Assembly (NCBI GenBank): GCA_016858145.1
Contig: JAEHOE010000111.1
Location: 1-64,000, forward strand
Direction of reading: 5' to 3'
From: Edaphochlamys debaryana
Taxonomy: Eukaryota; Chlorophyta; Chlorophyceae; Chlamydomonadales
DNA: 64,000 nucleotides
In this document: positions 1 to 12,282 of the stretch, piece after piece
How the letters are laid out: every line of letters begins with the position of its first letter
Numbering within the stretch: the stretch's first letter is position 1
The notes under the pieces: generated by a model
Seen by the model: only the letters and a program-made list of their open reading frames with translations
The model's database searches: none
What the model was told of the DNA's origin: nothing
Made by a program: the position numbers and the translations under genes

Positions 1-17
1 GCCAGCAGTCAGCGCCC

Positions 18-3000
18 TCAGCCCCGCGCCCCCCCGCTCGCCCGCGCCCTCCCCCTGGCCGCCTCAAGAGCCGCCTCCAGCCTCCGCGAGGCCGCCTCCA
101 CCGCCGCATCGCACCCACTGTAGCCCCGCCGCCGCAGCTCCGCCGACAGCGCCGCCAGCTCCGCCGACAGCTGCCGATCCTCCGCCGCTGTCGCTGACGA
201 CGACGACGTTGCCGTCGCCTTGGCGCCCGCCCCCGCTGCTGAACCCGTACCCGAGGCCCTGCGGTTTCCAGCGCCAGAGCCGCTGCCGGTGCCGCTGCCG
301 GTGCCGCTGCCGGTGCCGCTGCCGGTGCCGCTGCCGGTGCCGCTGCCGCGGCCCCTGCTTGTCGCCGCTGACCCGCCCTTCCTCGCTGCCTCCTCACGGG
401 CAGCCGCCGCCGCCAGGGCCGCCACGGCGGCGGCCGCGGCGGCAGCGAGCTCCGCGGCCGAGCTGGATCCAGATTCCACCCGGGTGGTGCGATCTGGAAC
501 CTGGCTCCCTGAAAGTGCGTACACCTGGCTGGGGCGCGCCCGGGCCCAACCCGCGCCGCCGCCGGGCCCGGCACCTGCCCCAGACGCCGCCACTGCAGGA
601 TTCGAAGCGGTGGCGGCGCTGGCAGAGGGCACCGCCGGCACTGGGCCCGGCGCCGACGCCGCTGGCACCGCCGCGGTCGAGTCGGGCTCCGTGGCGTCGC
701 CCGAGGCCGCCGCTGCGTCGCCGTCGCCCTCATCGCTGCCGCCATCCGCCCCCATCCGCCCCAGTGTCAGCTCCGCCTGCAAGGGTGGGCAGATCGAGCG
801 TGCAGGTGAGCAAGCGGGGTATTGAACAGCAGAAGAAGGGTGGGTGAGTTCAGCCCTGGGGGCCTTGCAGATACACAGGACAGCGACCAGCGAAGGTGCA
901 CAGACATGTGGGTGCCAAGAGCAGGGCGATGCAGCACAGGCGGACCGTGTCTGAGGCCCCACCTGCAGAGGTCCAGGCAGGCCCCCCCGGGGACTGAGCA
1001 GGCCCATGAGGGTGGACCTGGCGGCCTCTGAGTCAGCCGCCAGGCCCCGGACCGCATCCAGGCTCATGGGCCCCGGCTGGGAAGGCGTGGGCGGCAGCGT
1101 GGAAGGGGAGGAGGAGGGAGCCGAGGAGGGAGAGGAGGCGCCTTGAGGTGGGTTGGTGCTGGTGCTGGTGAGAGGGGGTGGTGCGGGGGCGTTGGAGGAG
1201 GCGGAGGGGGTGGATGAAGCTGAGAGCGAGGCAAAAGCGAGGGTGGGCGTGGACGCTGAGGTGGTCGGTGCGTCCCCCGGCAGCCGGGTGAGGGGTGTGC
1301 GGCTAAAAAATGCCTCGACTCCCGCCGCGTCCCTGCCGCTGTCACCGCCGCTGCCACCGCCGCTGCCGCTGTGCTCCCCCTCCGCGCGCTCCTCCCCTGC
1401 GCCAGCCACCGCTGACCGGCCCACCCCTGCCTCCGGCTCGGGCTCGGGGGCCGGTGCCGCAGGGGCCTTGGCGCCCGCCCCTGGACCCGGCCCAGCAGCA
1501 GCTGCTCCCGAGGCTGCTGCGGGCGAGATCGAGGAGGAAGAGGAGGAAGAGGAAGAGGGGGAAGAGGAAGAGGAGGAGGAAGAAGAGGAGTTCGGGTGGG
1601 TCGGAGTCGCTGCCGGCGGCGGAGGTGCGGACGCAGCCGCGGTAGGGGCCGGGGCCTGCCACGCTGACGGCGCCGGCGCCGGCGGCGTGAAGGGCTGCTG
1701 CGAGGGAGCCGGAGCCGGGGGCGCAGCGGTGCGCTCGCGGGCCGCCCTCCTGCTGCTTCCACCGCCTCCGCCCTGCCCAGGGGCCGGCCTCGCCGAGGCG
1801 GCGGGTGCCGCTGGCGACGGCGCCGCCGCACTGGCCGCCGCCTTGGGCGCCGCCGCCGTCGACGAGCGGGCCGTGCTGCGCGCGGCGTGCTCGTCCAGGA
1901 TGCGGCGTGCCAGATCCACGTCACCCTGCCGTACCTGGCGCAGCTCGGACGACAGCAGGCCTGGGGAAGGGGAAGGGTGCGCGGGGCAGTTGCAGGGCAC
2001 GCGGGCGACGGATGGGAGCGCTGCCTGCCATGCCACAATCCACAAAGGGTACCCAGCAAAGCCGCACTGCGCGCACTCCTCCGCTCCCTCCCACACCTTC
2101 CTCCCTCCCATACCCCTTCCCTCCCATAACCCCTCCAGCCCCTCCCCCTCACGCAGGTAGGCCTGCAGCTTCTCCGCCAGCGCCAGGTTGTTGCGGCCGC
2201 GAGCCGAGTTCTTGTCCAGAGCCTGGGTCACCAGCCGCCGGGCCTACGCGTGGGAGGGGGCCAGCCGTGTGGGGGGCAGGACGGCGGTGCGTGGTCGCGG
2301 ACTGGGTTCAGAGGCGGCGTTCTAATGTTATCAGGGGGCACCCTGGGACCAGATTTGACCGGAAGCACCCCGTCAGGCACCAAACCGCAACAGTCGGCGC
2401 TAGCCGGGCGCTGGCTAGCGCCGAATGTTGCGCCTTGGTGCCTTTGACAAGCGTAGCCAAAGCTAGCACAAGCGTAGTGCCGCAGCGACAGCTTGGCGCC
2501 AGACATGCAGGCTAGGCATGGCCTGACCACAAGCCTCTCCTTTAGAACCCACTACGCTGGAGCCCAGCCCGGACCCGGGCAGCGGGCGCCCTCACTGGCT
2601 GCGCCCCACCCACCTGGCCCTCCTGCGCCTCAGAGGAGGCGGGCGGCGCGGCGCGCTGTGCGGCCGCCCCGGCGCGAGGCCCCGACCCGCCACCACCGCC
2701 ACCGCCACCACCTGCGCTTGCACCCGCGCGGCCCCTGCGCTGCTGGCTGTAGCTCTGCAGCCCGTCGAGGCGCTGTAGCAGGCGCTTGCCGCGGGCGGAG
2801 CAGGCCTCGGCTGCGGAGCGAGCGGGAGCGGGCGGGGTGGCGGGGGCGATGGTGGCAGTGATACCCGGGTCTGCTACTACACGTTGACGTGTCACCCGTC
2901 GCTGCGTCGGCCCAAGGCCCTAGAGCGGTGTGGGGGCGCGCAGGACCAGGGCCCCGGAAGGAGGAAGAGGAGGCTGCTGCCCAGGGGTGCTGCCCGCTGG

Positions 3001-3288
3001 CCCCCCGGGCTAACCAAAGGGCTTGGGGAATCAAGACGTACCTACGGCCAGGGACTCCTCGCGCTCGGCGGCAAGGACGCGCATCTGCTCCTCAAGGAGC
3101 CGCGCCGCGCGGTTGCAGTCATCGCGATTCGTGGATGCATTCCTGGATGCGCTCTTTGCGCTGGCCCCTAAGACGACCTGGCGAGCTGGCCCGCGCAATC
3201 GGAGTACTTGCAGCAAGGAGTGGGGCCGTGGAAGGCCGCGCGGGCGCGTTGGTCGCAGGGATGTGTGTCGCGCGAGGAAAGCCTGCAT
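18..3288 (-). CDS. Unrecognised protein: helical N-terminal part plus long Ala/Pro/Ser low-complexity tail
   Basis: I do not recognise a family. The model has five exons (3288-3042, 2810-2614, 2243-2153, 1960-963, 776-18) and gives about 763 residues, with all phases consistent and a TGA at 18-20. Residues about 60-200 are charged and probably helical (LLEEQMRVLAAEREESLAV, ARRLVTQALDKNSARGRNN, LAEKLQAYLR, VDLARRILDEHA), so a coiled-coil or helical-bundle role is possible. The rest is Ala/Pro/Gly/Ser rich, with a poly-Ser block near residues 301-321 and a Gly-Ser-Gly-Thr repeat near 653-677. The final 50 residues are again Ala/Glu/Arg helical. The first exon is the weakest: the ATG at 3288 opens an Arg-rich stretch that could be an organelle targeting peptide, or the true start could lie elsewhere. 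The spliced helical parts loosely suggest PspA-like coiled coils, which is not enough to name it. Confidence 0.5.
279..350. repeat. 12-bp coding minisatellite, six units
   Basis: Six tandem copies of gccgctgccggt (last copy imperfect). On the minus strand they read as the Gly-Ser-Gly-Thr repeat of the protein at 18-3288. Because 12 is a multiple of 3, copy-number changes keep the frame. Confidence 0.95.
1531..1590. repeat. Purine-rich GAG/GAA tract (coding, poly-Ser)
   Basis: Sixty bases made only of G and A on the + strand. On the minus strand it encodes most of a run of Ser codons (TCC/TCT) in the protein at 18-3288. Such mirror-like purine tracts can form triplex DNA and tend to vary in length. 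Confidence 0.9.
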
Positions 3289-6200
3289 TACGCCTTCTCA
3301 AAGCGGGATCCAGCCTTTTAGACGTTATTAAGGCTGCAGTGTATGGTTACCTGCTTTCGCGCGGCCGCAACGTTGAGGCGGGGCCGCCCCGCCCAAGCCG
3401 GCCCCTCACCACCCTCACCATCCCCCACCGTCCCTCACCTTCCCCACCCGTCAGCCACCTCGCCCCGTCAGGCCCCTGCCCAGCATCCGGCCCCACTCCA
3501 CCGCCCCAACCGCACCGCTTTGCTTGACTGAACGCTCAGCCCTGATCAGCAGACCTCCGACCTCCTCGAGCTACATAGGCCCCGCAGCGATGGGCACCCT
3601 GCCACCCTCGAGCCGGGTTGCAATGCCCGTGCCCCTACCCCTGCGTGTCAGCAGGTGTGCGCTGTGGCGTGCGCAGCCAGAAAGGATGATGCATCATGGG
3701 CTCCTCTTTCCCCAACCGGTACGGCGGAAACTGTCCAACGTGATCCTTCCGGATCCTACTTCCACTGGCAAAGGGCACAGGGAACTGACGAAAGGTGCTC
3801 CTGTCCTTGCTGCTGTGTGCTCCCCCACGTCCCTTGTGCACCACATGGAGGCTCTGCCCTCCGTCCCCCATGTCCCTCTCTGGCGGGGAAGTACGGTTGC
3901 CCGGATCAAATATTACATGCTTCAGACGGCCCTTAGGCGCCCCGGCAAGCCGGAACTTGAATGCCCCACTCCCTGACGCGCGCCCCCGGGCCGATCCCCG
4001 GAGCGCAGTGGCGCCCACCGCCCTGATGGACGCTTCCCGACAAATGCATAACGCCTCATGCGCGGCGGCAAACTTAGGGTTGAAATGGTACTATCAGTAT
4101 GAGCCACACTCTCGAGCTAGCCAGCGGCGAGCCCTGCAACTTTTGCGCTTCATGCGCACCCGATATCCGGGCGCTCGGAAATGCACATACATGGGTCAGA
4201 TCAGACTCAAAGGGACGGACGTTTGGCAGAGCAACATGCAGCGGCTTCGCGCCTTTCGAAGATACATGAGATCTCCGCATTAGCATGCCGTCAGGGCCGG
4301 GTCTGCTGGCACACGCCATGATGGGCACAGAAAGACACACGAGTGAATAACGCCCACGCCCTTAGTGGGTCCACATGAAGCCACCACAGGCCCATGCCTA
4401 ATGTCAAGGGAATAGCGCATGGGAGTGGGTCTCCCCATCAGGGAAGGCGCAGCCAGGCCGCCAACCCGTCATGCCATCTGGTTCCTGCGGATGCCCCTCC
4501 CCTTCATAGTAATAATATTGTAAGAAAGCTCACACTCTCAAGCAAGTCTCAACAGGACCCTGCAAAATGGAGCTTAGTGATGGTATAAAGGACCTCTTCG
4601 GTTGGTTGTTTGGATGAGTAGGGAGATGCAGATGTTCCGAAAGAAACACACCGACCAGCAGCCGCCGAAAGTGGCGTGGGTCAGGGTAGCACACGCAGTT
4701 TAGGATGCACCGAGCAGGCGGCACGCGGGAAATGACCCTCACGCTGCAGAAGCCTTGCAGAGAAGCACCAGGACAAGCGCGCGATAGGCGCAACCCCCAT
4801 CGCTATTAGCAACGATGCTACGGAGCCCACCCCTCGGCGCGTGCCAAGGCAAAAGACAAGCGCGCCATGGGCCGGAGTCGCATACAAACGAGGCGACAGC
4901 CCGGAAGGCGGCCGAAAAGTTCGAGAGGTAGTGCCAGAATGTCGAATATGCTAGGAAACCCTTACTGGGGCTCAACCAGCCGGTCTGAAATGCCGTCAAA
5001 CGAGGGAAGAACCCCTCACACCCCCGGTAAAAGCGTGTCCTTTCCTTGAAGCCATGCCATACCCAACAAACTTAGGGGAGATGAGGGCGCCCACACAACC
5101 GGGCCCCGCGTCCCCGCATGCCCGTGCAGGAAACTGCTTCAAGCAAATGCCGATATAGATAGCAAGACCCAGCGCGGTGCGGCAGTTGAAGCCCCACCTG
5201 CGGTTCACGTCCCAGATAACCCACAGCGGTGTCCAGTGACTAACGAGCGTCACACAGCGTCTCAAGAACCCAGGATCACCTGAAAGGTCAGCGACCATGG
5301 CAGCCGGCCGCAGAGAATGGGCGTAGTGGGATTGACCTCACAGCCGCGTAGATCCTATCCGAACTTCCGAAGGCTCAGACGGTATCGAGTGTTGGCGACA
5401 TCCACGCAGCATCCGGCCCGCGCCACCACAGGCAGCAGCGCTTGACAAGTCAAAGGTCATAAATCAGTTATTGTACAGCCGAGCCCGGGGCACACTAGGT
5501 GCTCCGTGCGACAGGCACATCCTCCATAACCCGTCCTCCAGACCCGTCCCACAACAGCCGCAGACAATCTAGTGCGGCGAAGGCGCCAAGCTAGGGCGCT
5601 GGAAGCGATATAAGGTAAAAGGAATTGAATAACGACTAGAAACCGCATTAGGCAGCTCTTTCTAGAGCGTGCGCAAATCCACCAAGGGGCGTGCCTTCGC
5701 AACGTCCCGTCGGGCGCACGGCCGCCCACCTCAACTCCGTCCGCGTATCCCAAGTAAAAGCAAGCGGGTCTTGTGCAGGTATCAGACAGGCGTGCATGAA
5801 GTGCATCCATGCAATGCCTCGCCCGCATTTGCAGACCGTCAACACATTCGTTCTTGCGCTGAACCCGGCAGAGGCTCTCCCATCCCGTCCCCTCCCATCC
5901 CGCCCACAGGCTTAAGACGGTGACTCCTTAAGAGTCATCATCATGAAATACAGAGTTATTGTCGACCTTGTTGCGTCGTCGGATGCGCCGTCGCCAGGTG
6001 CTCTAGACCAGCGCTCGCCCCTCTGTATAGCTCGGCAAAACCGGACCAGGCACAAGCGAGCAAAGGCTCGGTGCTCTTGCCCAATCCAACGCTCCCGGCT
6101 CTCAATCGGGCCCTCAGGGCCCTCACCTCGCTCCATATGCCGTTCCTGCTCACGCACGCTCCATGGCTGACGAACAGCGCTCTCTCTCTCTCTCGTTCGC

Positions 6201-6462
6201 AACAGGGCAGTGGGATGCGCCTCGGCGGCGGTAGATCCCCTGCCCGCGGCCCCGCCGTCAGCTGCGACCCTCCGGCTGTGGCAGGCTCTTCTTTGACAAA
6301 CACATCGCCTCTTGCGTGCATACATTTATCTTCTGCGGCTCTCCAGCGCCCAAGCATTGGGCATGCGTCCCCCGGCTGCGCCGCGACGGGCGGCAGTCGC
6401 TTCGCCGCCCCCCATCCCCCACGTCACGGCCCCGCAGGCCTTGCGCTGTCCTGGGCTCGGCC
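3289..6462. other. Gene-poor spacer between two minus-strand genes
   Basis: About 3.2 kb of lower GC content with frequent stops in all frames and no splice-consistent exons that I could find. The right part, next to 6463, should hold the 3' untranslated region of the kinase gene; the left part should hold the promoter of the gene ending at 18. A short CT repeat lies near 6178-6193. I see no transposon ends or RNA genes. Confidence 0.5.
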
Positions 6463-9047
6463 TCAGGACGCCCGCCGGCCGCCGGTGCTGGTGTTGGCGG
6501 CGCCGCGGATGCGACCCGTGTTGCTGCCCGTGGGCGTGGAGGGACCCGAGGTGGCGGTGCCGGTGCTGTGCTGCCGCATCCTGCAGGCAGCGGGCGGCCG
6601 GGGTGCACCGGGTTAGCACCATGCGCGTGCGAGCCCAAGCTACCCTCCCAAATCCCCTTGTACCGAATGTTACGAAATCTCTCCCATCACAGCTCACGCT
6701 CTTGCCCACCGCTCGCCTCCGCCCCGACACCCCATCCGCGCACCGACCCTTCATTCCCCAACCCCCCATCCTTAAGAACCCAGAGCTGCAAAGACGGCGC
6801 GATCGCACCTGGCCTCCAGCTTGAGCAGCGCGCGGGCGATCTCGGCGAAGGTGGGTCGCTCGTCGGGGTTGTGCTGCGTGCACAGGCGGCCGAGCTTGCG
6901 CAGGGGCTTGGGCACGGAGGCGGGCCAGTCGAGGCCCAGCTCGCCCTTGGACACAGCGAGCATGACGGCGAAGGGGTTGAGGTCCTCGTGCGGCAGCTGG
7001 CCCGTGAGCAGGTGCCACGTCAGCACGCCGAAGGAGAAGACGTCGGAAGCTGGGCCGGACTTGCCGTTGAACACCTGGGGAGGGGGGTGTGCGTGGGGTG
7101 TGGGGCGAAGGAGCAGGGGGGGCGTGAGCAGGGCGTCGCACAGCTGCATGGAGGAAGGGATACTCCCCGACAAGCGCAGTTCTCCCGCACGGTGTGGTTC
7201 AGTGTCCACCGCCCGCGCCCGAGGGGCATGGCGCGCCGCCCGACAGCGTGGCTGGGAGCACCCACGGAGCACGCACCTCCGGCGCCGTGTAGATGACCGT
7301 GCCCCAGTCGCTGGTCGAGACTGTGGCCTGGTTCGTGCCCTCCGCCACGGCGCGAGTGACTCCGAAGTCGCTGACCTGCTCGCGAAAGAGGTGGGAAGCG
7401 AGGAAGAGCTGTTATCAGCGGAAGGACGGCTGGAGGGGGAGAGCTGGCGCAACGATGGCGCAACACGAGGCATCACGCTTGGCCCCCCTTTCAGCAACAG
7501 TGGCTGATCAGCGCTATATTCTATCCCATGTGCTCGTAAGCTTCGCTCCAGGCGCCCGACGCCGTCGAATCCTCTGAAATGCTTGCATAACCGCAAGCGC
7601 AACATGGATAGGAGCTCGCCGAACGTTGCAGATTCGTCTAGTCATGTTGCATCAAAGCGTCCTACGCATCAAGGGCCCTACAAGGCGCTCGCAGGTTTTC
7701 GCGCCATTCCGGCTTCCACGCGATAACCCTCGAATACAGAGCTCAGGCGATGTGCTTTTGTCTATTGGGTGGTGCTACTTGAGCTTTGAGCGGGAATGCT
7801 CGCCTCAAGGCCGAAACGTCCGCGCGCCAGCTGGCCAGGCCGGGTTATCCCACGTCACCCGCCCTTTGACTCCCGCCACTCCCGCCCAAAGTGCCAGCTC
7901 TCACCTTGGCGATGAAGCCCCGCAGGTCCCGGCTGTTGGCCTTGAGCAGTACGTTGGCTGCGGGAGCGGGTCAACGAGGTCCAGAGGTTAGGTGCTTGCT
8001 CGCTGCAGCACGGCGATGCCCCAACCCCTCGGCCCGCAACGGACCACCTCAACCCGGCCCCCGCCCCGCGCACCTGGCTTCAGGTCGCCGTGCACCAGGC
8101 CGGAAGAGTGCAGGTGCGCCATGCCCTGCGCCACCTCGGTAAGGGTGCGCACGATGCCGCGGATGCGGTGGCGCTTGGACAGGCGCGAGGCCGTGGGGTG
8201 GAACAGGCCGTGGTGGATGGAGCGGTGCAGGGAGCCGCGGTCCATCTCTGCAGCTCGGCAAACACAGGGGCAGAACAAAACGGAAGTCAAGCCTCAGCGG
8301 GGCACAGAGGCGCTTGAGCGTGCAGCCAGGGCCGGTCCTTTCGCCCCACACCACCACCACTTCCCAGCCTCAAGAGCTTTAGCCCCCCCCCCCCCCAAAC
8401 TCCTCGCCCTCACTCACCCTCCATCACGATGACCGTGAGCCACTGCCCCGGCCGCGCGCTGATGTGCGCCAGCACGTCCGCCATCTGCAGCGGCAGCAGG
8501 CCCGCGTGGCAGCCGCTGGCGGTGGCCATGTCGAACGAGTCCTGCTTGCCCTCCACCTGAAGGACACATGCCAGCAGAGTGGGGGCGGGCGGGGGGGGGG
8601 GGTATTAGTTTGGCCGCAGTTATGCGGTGACGGGGCAAGGCAAGGGGCAGCAGACGAGGGAGCAAGGCCCCTGGATAAGACCCGGGCTGCCGCCGCTATG
8701 GGCGCCTGCAACCCACCTGGAACATGGGCGACTGGATGTCGACGGTGCTGATGGCCGAGGCCAGGGCGGAGGCCGGCACCGTCAGCTGCGGCAGCGCCGG
8801 CGGCGGGGGCACGGCCAGGGCGGCGCGGCTGCGGCGGTCGAGCCTGCGCATCGGGGGGATACGATACACGGGTGAGCTCAAGGTCCCAGGGCCGGAGCGG
8901 CTGCCAGCCACAGGTACCGCACCACAGACAGCCGCACCCCGCGCCTCACCTGAACGGCCTGTGCTCGCCCTTGGGCGAAGGGTTGCCGGCGCCCAGCCGC
9001 TCCGCAGCCACCGCCGCCATGCGGTTCGGTGCCGCGCTGCCTCCGCC

Positions 9048-9078
<31 letters not shown>

Positions 9079-12000
9079 GCGCCCAGGTTGGTGCAGGAGA
9101 AGGCGGCCTTGACGCGAGGGCTGAGCTGCGCCGGGGCGCCGCCGTTGCCGCCGCACGAGGCGCTCGCGGCCGGGCCAGGGACGCCCGCGGCGGCGCTCAC
9201 GACGCTGGCGGAGCCGGCGGTGTGGAGGCCCAGGCCGGCGAGGCGGTTGCGCAGCTGCTGCTGCTGGGACAGGTCGCGGGAGGCGCGCTTGGGCGTGGCG
9301 GAGTGGGCGCTGGCGCTGATGAGGCCGTTGCCGCTGAAGGTGGGCTGCAGGAGCGGCGGCTGCAGCTGCACGTTGGAGGCGGCGGCGGCGGCGACGAGGA
9401 GCGCGTTGGCGCCGGACACGAAGCCGATGGAGAAGTCCTGGTCGGAGGTGTGTGCGGCGGCGCCGGCGGGGGCGGAGGAGCCGACCGAGGTGGTGGGCCG
9501 TAGGTGGCCGATGTCCACGGACACAGACCTAAGGGGAGCGGGGAGAGCGGTGGTAGGTGGGGAGGGAGTGGTGGGGAGGGAAGAGCGTGTTGTTAAAACA
9601 GGGGCTGGTGTGGTGAGACCAGCGTTGACCAGTCCTGCGACGCCGGCAATTCCCGACAGCGCCACCCCCGGTCGCACCTGGACAGGTTGGTGGTGCCGTA
9701 CAGGTCGGCTGCCGTACCGCCGCCGGCCATGCAGGTGCCGAGCAGGTCGGTGTTGGTGAGGCAGGTCGGGCGGGAGCCGGTGTCGGACTGGAAGTGCGCC
9801 GGCGTGAGCTGGGCCGCAGCCACTGCGTAGGTCTGCGAAAGGAGAAGGATGGGGAGAAGGGGAGGAAACCAGAGTGAGGCTTTCTTCGTATTAGGTTACC
9901 GTAGCCAAAGGTGATGGCACAGTAGCGAAGGGCCAGGTGTACAATGCATGGGCAGGAGCACAAGGCAGGGGCGCTGCTGTCGAGGGGTCGCTCGCCCCAC
10001 CTGGACCATGTGCGGGTGCGAGGCCAGGCGGCACAGCGCCGCCTCCCGCTGCTGCCTCAGCAGCTGGTCCACGTCGCCGCTGAGCATGAACTTGACGGCC
10101 ACGGGCATCTGAGGAGCGGCAGCCGAGGGAGCGCGGGACACATCAGGGATCAGCAACAGCAATTATTAAGCGGGCTCAGGGATGAGGGTCAAGAAAGCGG
10201 GCTTGCCGTCGTCTCGGAAGTCCCAGGCTGGCTAGTTTGAACGGCGCCAGAGCCCCCACTCACCCCGCACCACGTGCCGCTGTAGACGTTGCCGCTGGAT
10301 CCAGATCCGATGAACGACAGGTCCCGCAGCTCTGTGGCGCAGGTCTCGAGATCCGTGATGCGCAGCAGGTTGTCGGCGGGGTGCGGCTCGCCGGCCAGGC
10401 TCATGCTGGCGGCAGCCTCGGCCGCCGCGCTGGCGTTGCTGCACATGCGGGGCATGGTGCCGGCGGGGGAGGCCGAGGGTGCCGGCGACATGGACGCGCT
10501 GGCGGAGGCGGAGGGTGAGAGGGCGGACGCAGCGGAGGGGCCCATGGGCGGCAGCGGCAGCAGGCCGCCCGAGGGACGCGGCGGCGCGCGGCAGGCGGAG
10601 CAGGTGTTGGGCAGGGCCTCGGCGGCGGCGAGGATGGCTTCAATCATGGCGGGCGGTACGGACTCGTTCGAGTCGTTGCCGTACAGGTTGAGGCAGCTGC
10701 CGCCGCCGCCGCCGCTGCTGCTGCTGTGCACGGAGCGCAGGCCAGACTGGTTGGAGCCGGGGCGGAGCTGCGCGCCCAGCGGCGGCGAGCCGGGGCCGGC
10801 CAGATGCGCGGGCAGGGCGGGGATCACCTCGGACGCTGAGGAGGCCGGCCAGTTGGCCGCAAAGGCGGCGAACGGCCCCGCAGCGACGGCGCTGAGGGGC
10901 GCCGCCATGCCAGGGCTGGTTCCGCCGGATCCGGTCCTGGGGTTGTAGCTCGAGTTGGAGTGGATGCTGCACTGCGCGTTGGCGTTGCCGCCGGCCAGGC
11001 GGTTGCGGGAGTTGGTGGCGACGAGGCCGGCCAGGACTTGCGAGGGCGAGATGCTGGGCATGGAGAGGCGCATGGACATGGCCGCGAAGGCCGACGACGG
11101 CGGCCGGCCCGTGGCGCTCTCGGTGACGGCGCTGCACTGGCGGTGCGCCTGCGGGTCGTGGGCGGACAGCATGCCGCAGCTGGTGCATGAGTCACCCTCC
11201 ATCAGGGCGTTGACGGAGGAGCAGACCAGCCCCGCGCCGCCGGCGCTGGCGGCGCTGGCGTGCGCGGAGGCGTCGGGCGCGTGCGCGACGAGCGCGACGG
11301 AGGCTGGGCGGCCGGTGCTGTGGCCGCAGCACTCGGAGGTGGTGAGGCGGTCAGCGTCGGGCAGGCGGCCGAAGCTGGCCATCTCGGGTAGCGGGTAGTG
11401 GTGGTGGTGGCCGCCCAGCACGCGGCCCTGGCTTGGGCAGACCTGGGAGAGCGGGCAGCTGCGGTCTTGGGACTGCGGCGCGGCGTTGGAGGCGTAGGAG
11501 TTGTGGATGGAGGCGACTCGGGAGGCGGCCTTGGCGAAGAAGCTGGAGTTGGGCCGCGTCATCAGCGAGCCGAACATGCTCGGCGGCGAGAAGCCCACGG
11601 CGGGAGACTCGTCGGGCGAGAGCGCGAAGGTGGCGCTGGAGTGGCAGGTGGTGCAGGAGGCGCACTGCGCGTCGGAGGCCGGGTCGGAGGTGGTGAGGCA
11701 GCCGTGGCGCCTGCCGGGGAAGGGCATCGGCGGCAGCTGGTGTTGCACCGACAGCGCGTCCGCCATGCTGAAGGGCATGGACGCCGACGGCTGGAAAGGG
11801 CTTGCGCTGGCGCCGAGCATGCTGCCGAGCTTGTCCGGGCCGTCGAGGAACATTGGTGGCGCCTTGACGGAGCATGTCGCCGTGTGACTAACAGCGGCGT
11901 GCTGGGGGTTGCCGAAAGCCATTGAGCGCACCGACACGCTGCAGTTGTTGCTGCTGACGACAGACTTTGTGCTGGCTGCGTTCGACTCTGGCCGGAGGTC

Positions 12001-12282
12001 ACACCCCAATGGCGGGTTGCGATTCTCGTATCGGTGGGAAACGTGGCCCTGGGTGTGGTCTGAGCCTGCTGATGAGCTGAGAGATGGCAAGTCATCAACG
12101 AGAGCCTCCGAGGCCGCCCGGGTTGACGGCAGCGATACGCATTCTGCGAGCTGAACCCGCGCGCACGCCGCGACGTCAACGCAAGCACCGGAGTGCTTAG
12201 AGACATCCCCTAACGTTTCTGTAGCCAGGAACTGGGCCTGTGGTGCAAAGCAGGCCGAGAGAAGCGCGCTTATGCGCCCCAT
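6463..12282 (-). CDS. Tyrosine-kinase-like (TKL) family protein kinase with large beta4-beta5 insertion
   Basis: Serine/threonine or dual-specificity kinase of the TKL group. Eleven exons (12282-10264, 10108-10001, 9832-9678, 9528-8950, 8843-8717, 8556-8418, 8247-8074, 7957-7905, 7375-7277, 7074-6809, 6580-6463) give 1278 residues. Residues 1-650 are Ser/Ala/Pro-rich without recognised domains. The kinase fold then follows: glycine loop GSGSSGNVYSG just before the end of exon 1, AVKFML with the ATP lysine K679, a helix-C glutamate near E695, HGDLKPANVLL (catalytic D1097), SDFG (D1121), TAPE (E1151) and a complete C-lobe. All catalytic residues are present, so it should be active. Between HPHMVQTYAV (beta4) and LTVIVMEEMDRGSL (beta5 and hinge) about 310 residues of low complexity are inserted, including nine Gln. 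No transmembrane segment is evident. The start is the first ATG of a long open exon. Substrates are unknown. Confidence 0.9.
9048..9074. repeat. CTG/CAG trinucleotide repeat, nine units (poly-Gln)
   Basis: Nine perfect CTG units on the + strand, read as nine Gln codons (CAG) in exon 4 of the minus-strand kinase. The tract sits inside the low-complexity insertion of the kinase domain and is a likely length polymorphism. Confidence 0.95.

Noticed and set aside
3795..4283. 162-codon open frame on the + strand
   Set aside because: Codon choice lacks the G/C third-position bias of the real genes, no domain is visible, and no splice or promoter context supports it.
12265..12282. N-myristoylation of the TKL kinase (MGRISALLS)
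   Set aside because: Gly2 is present, but position 6 is Ala, with Ser at position 5, so the MGxxxS/T pattern is not met.
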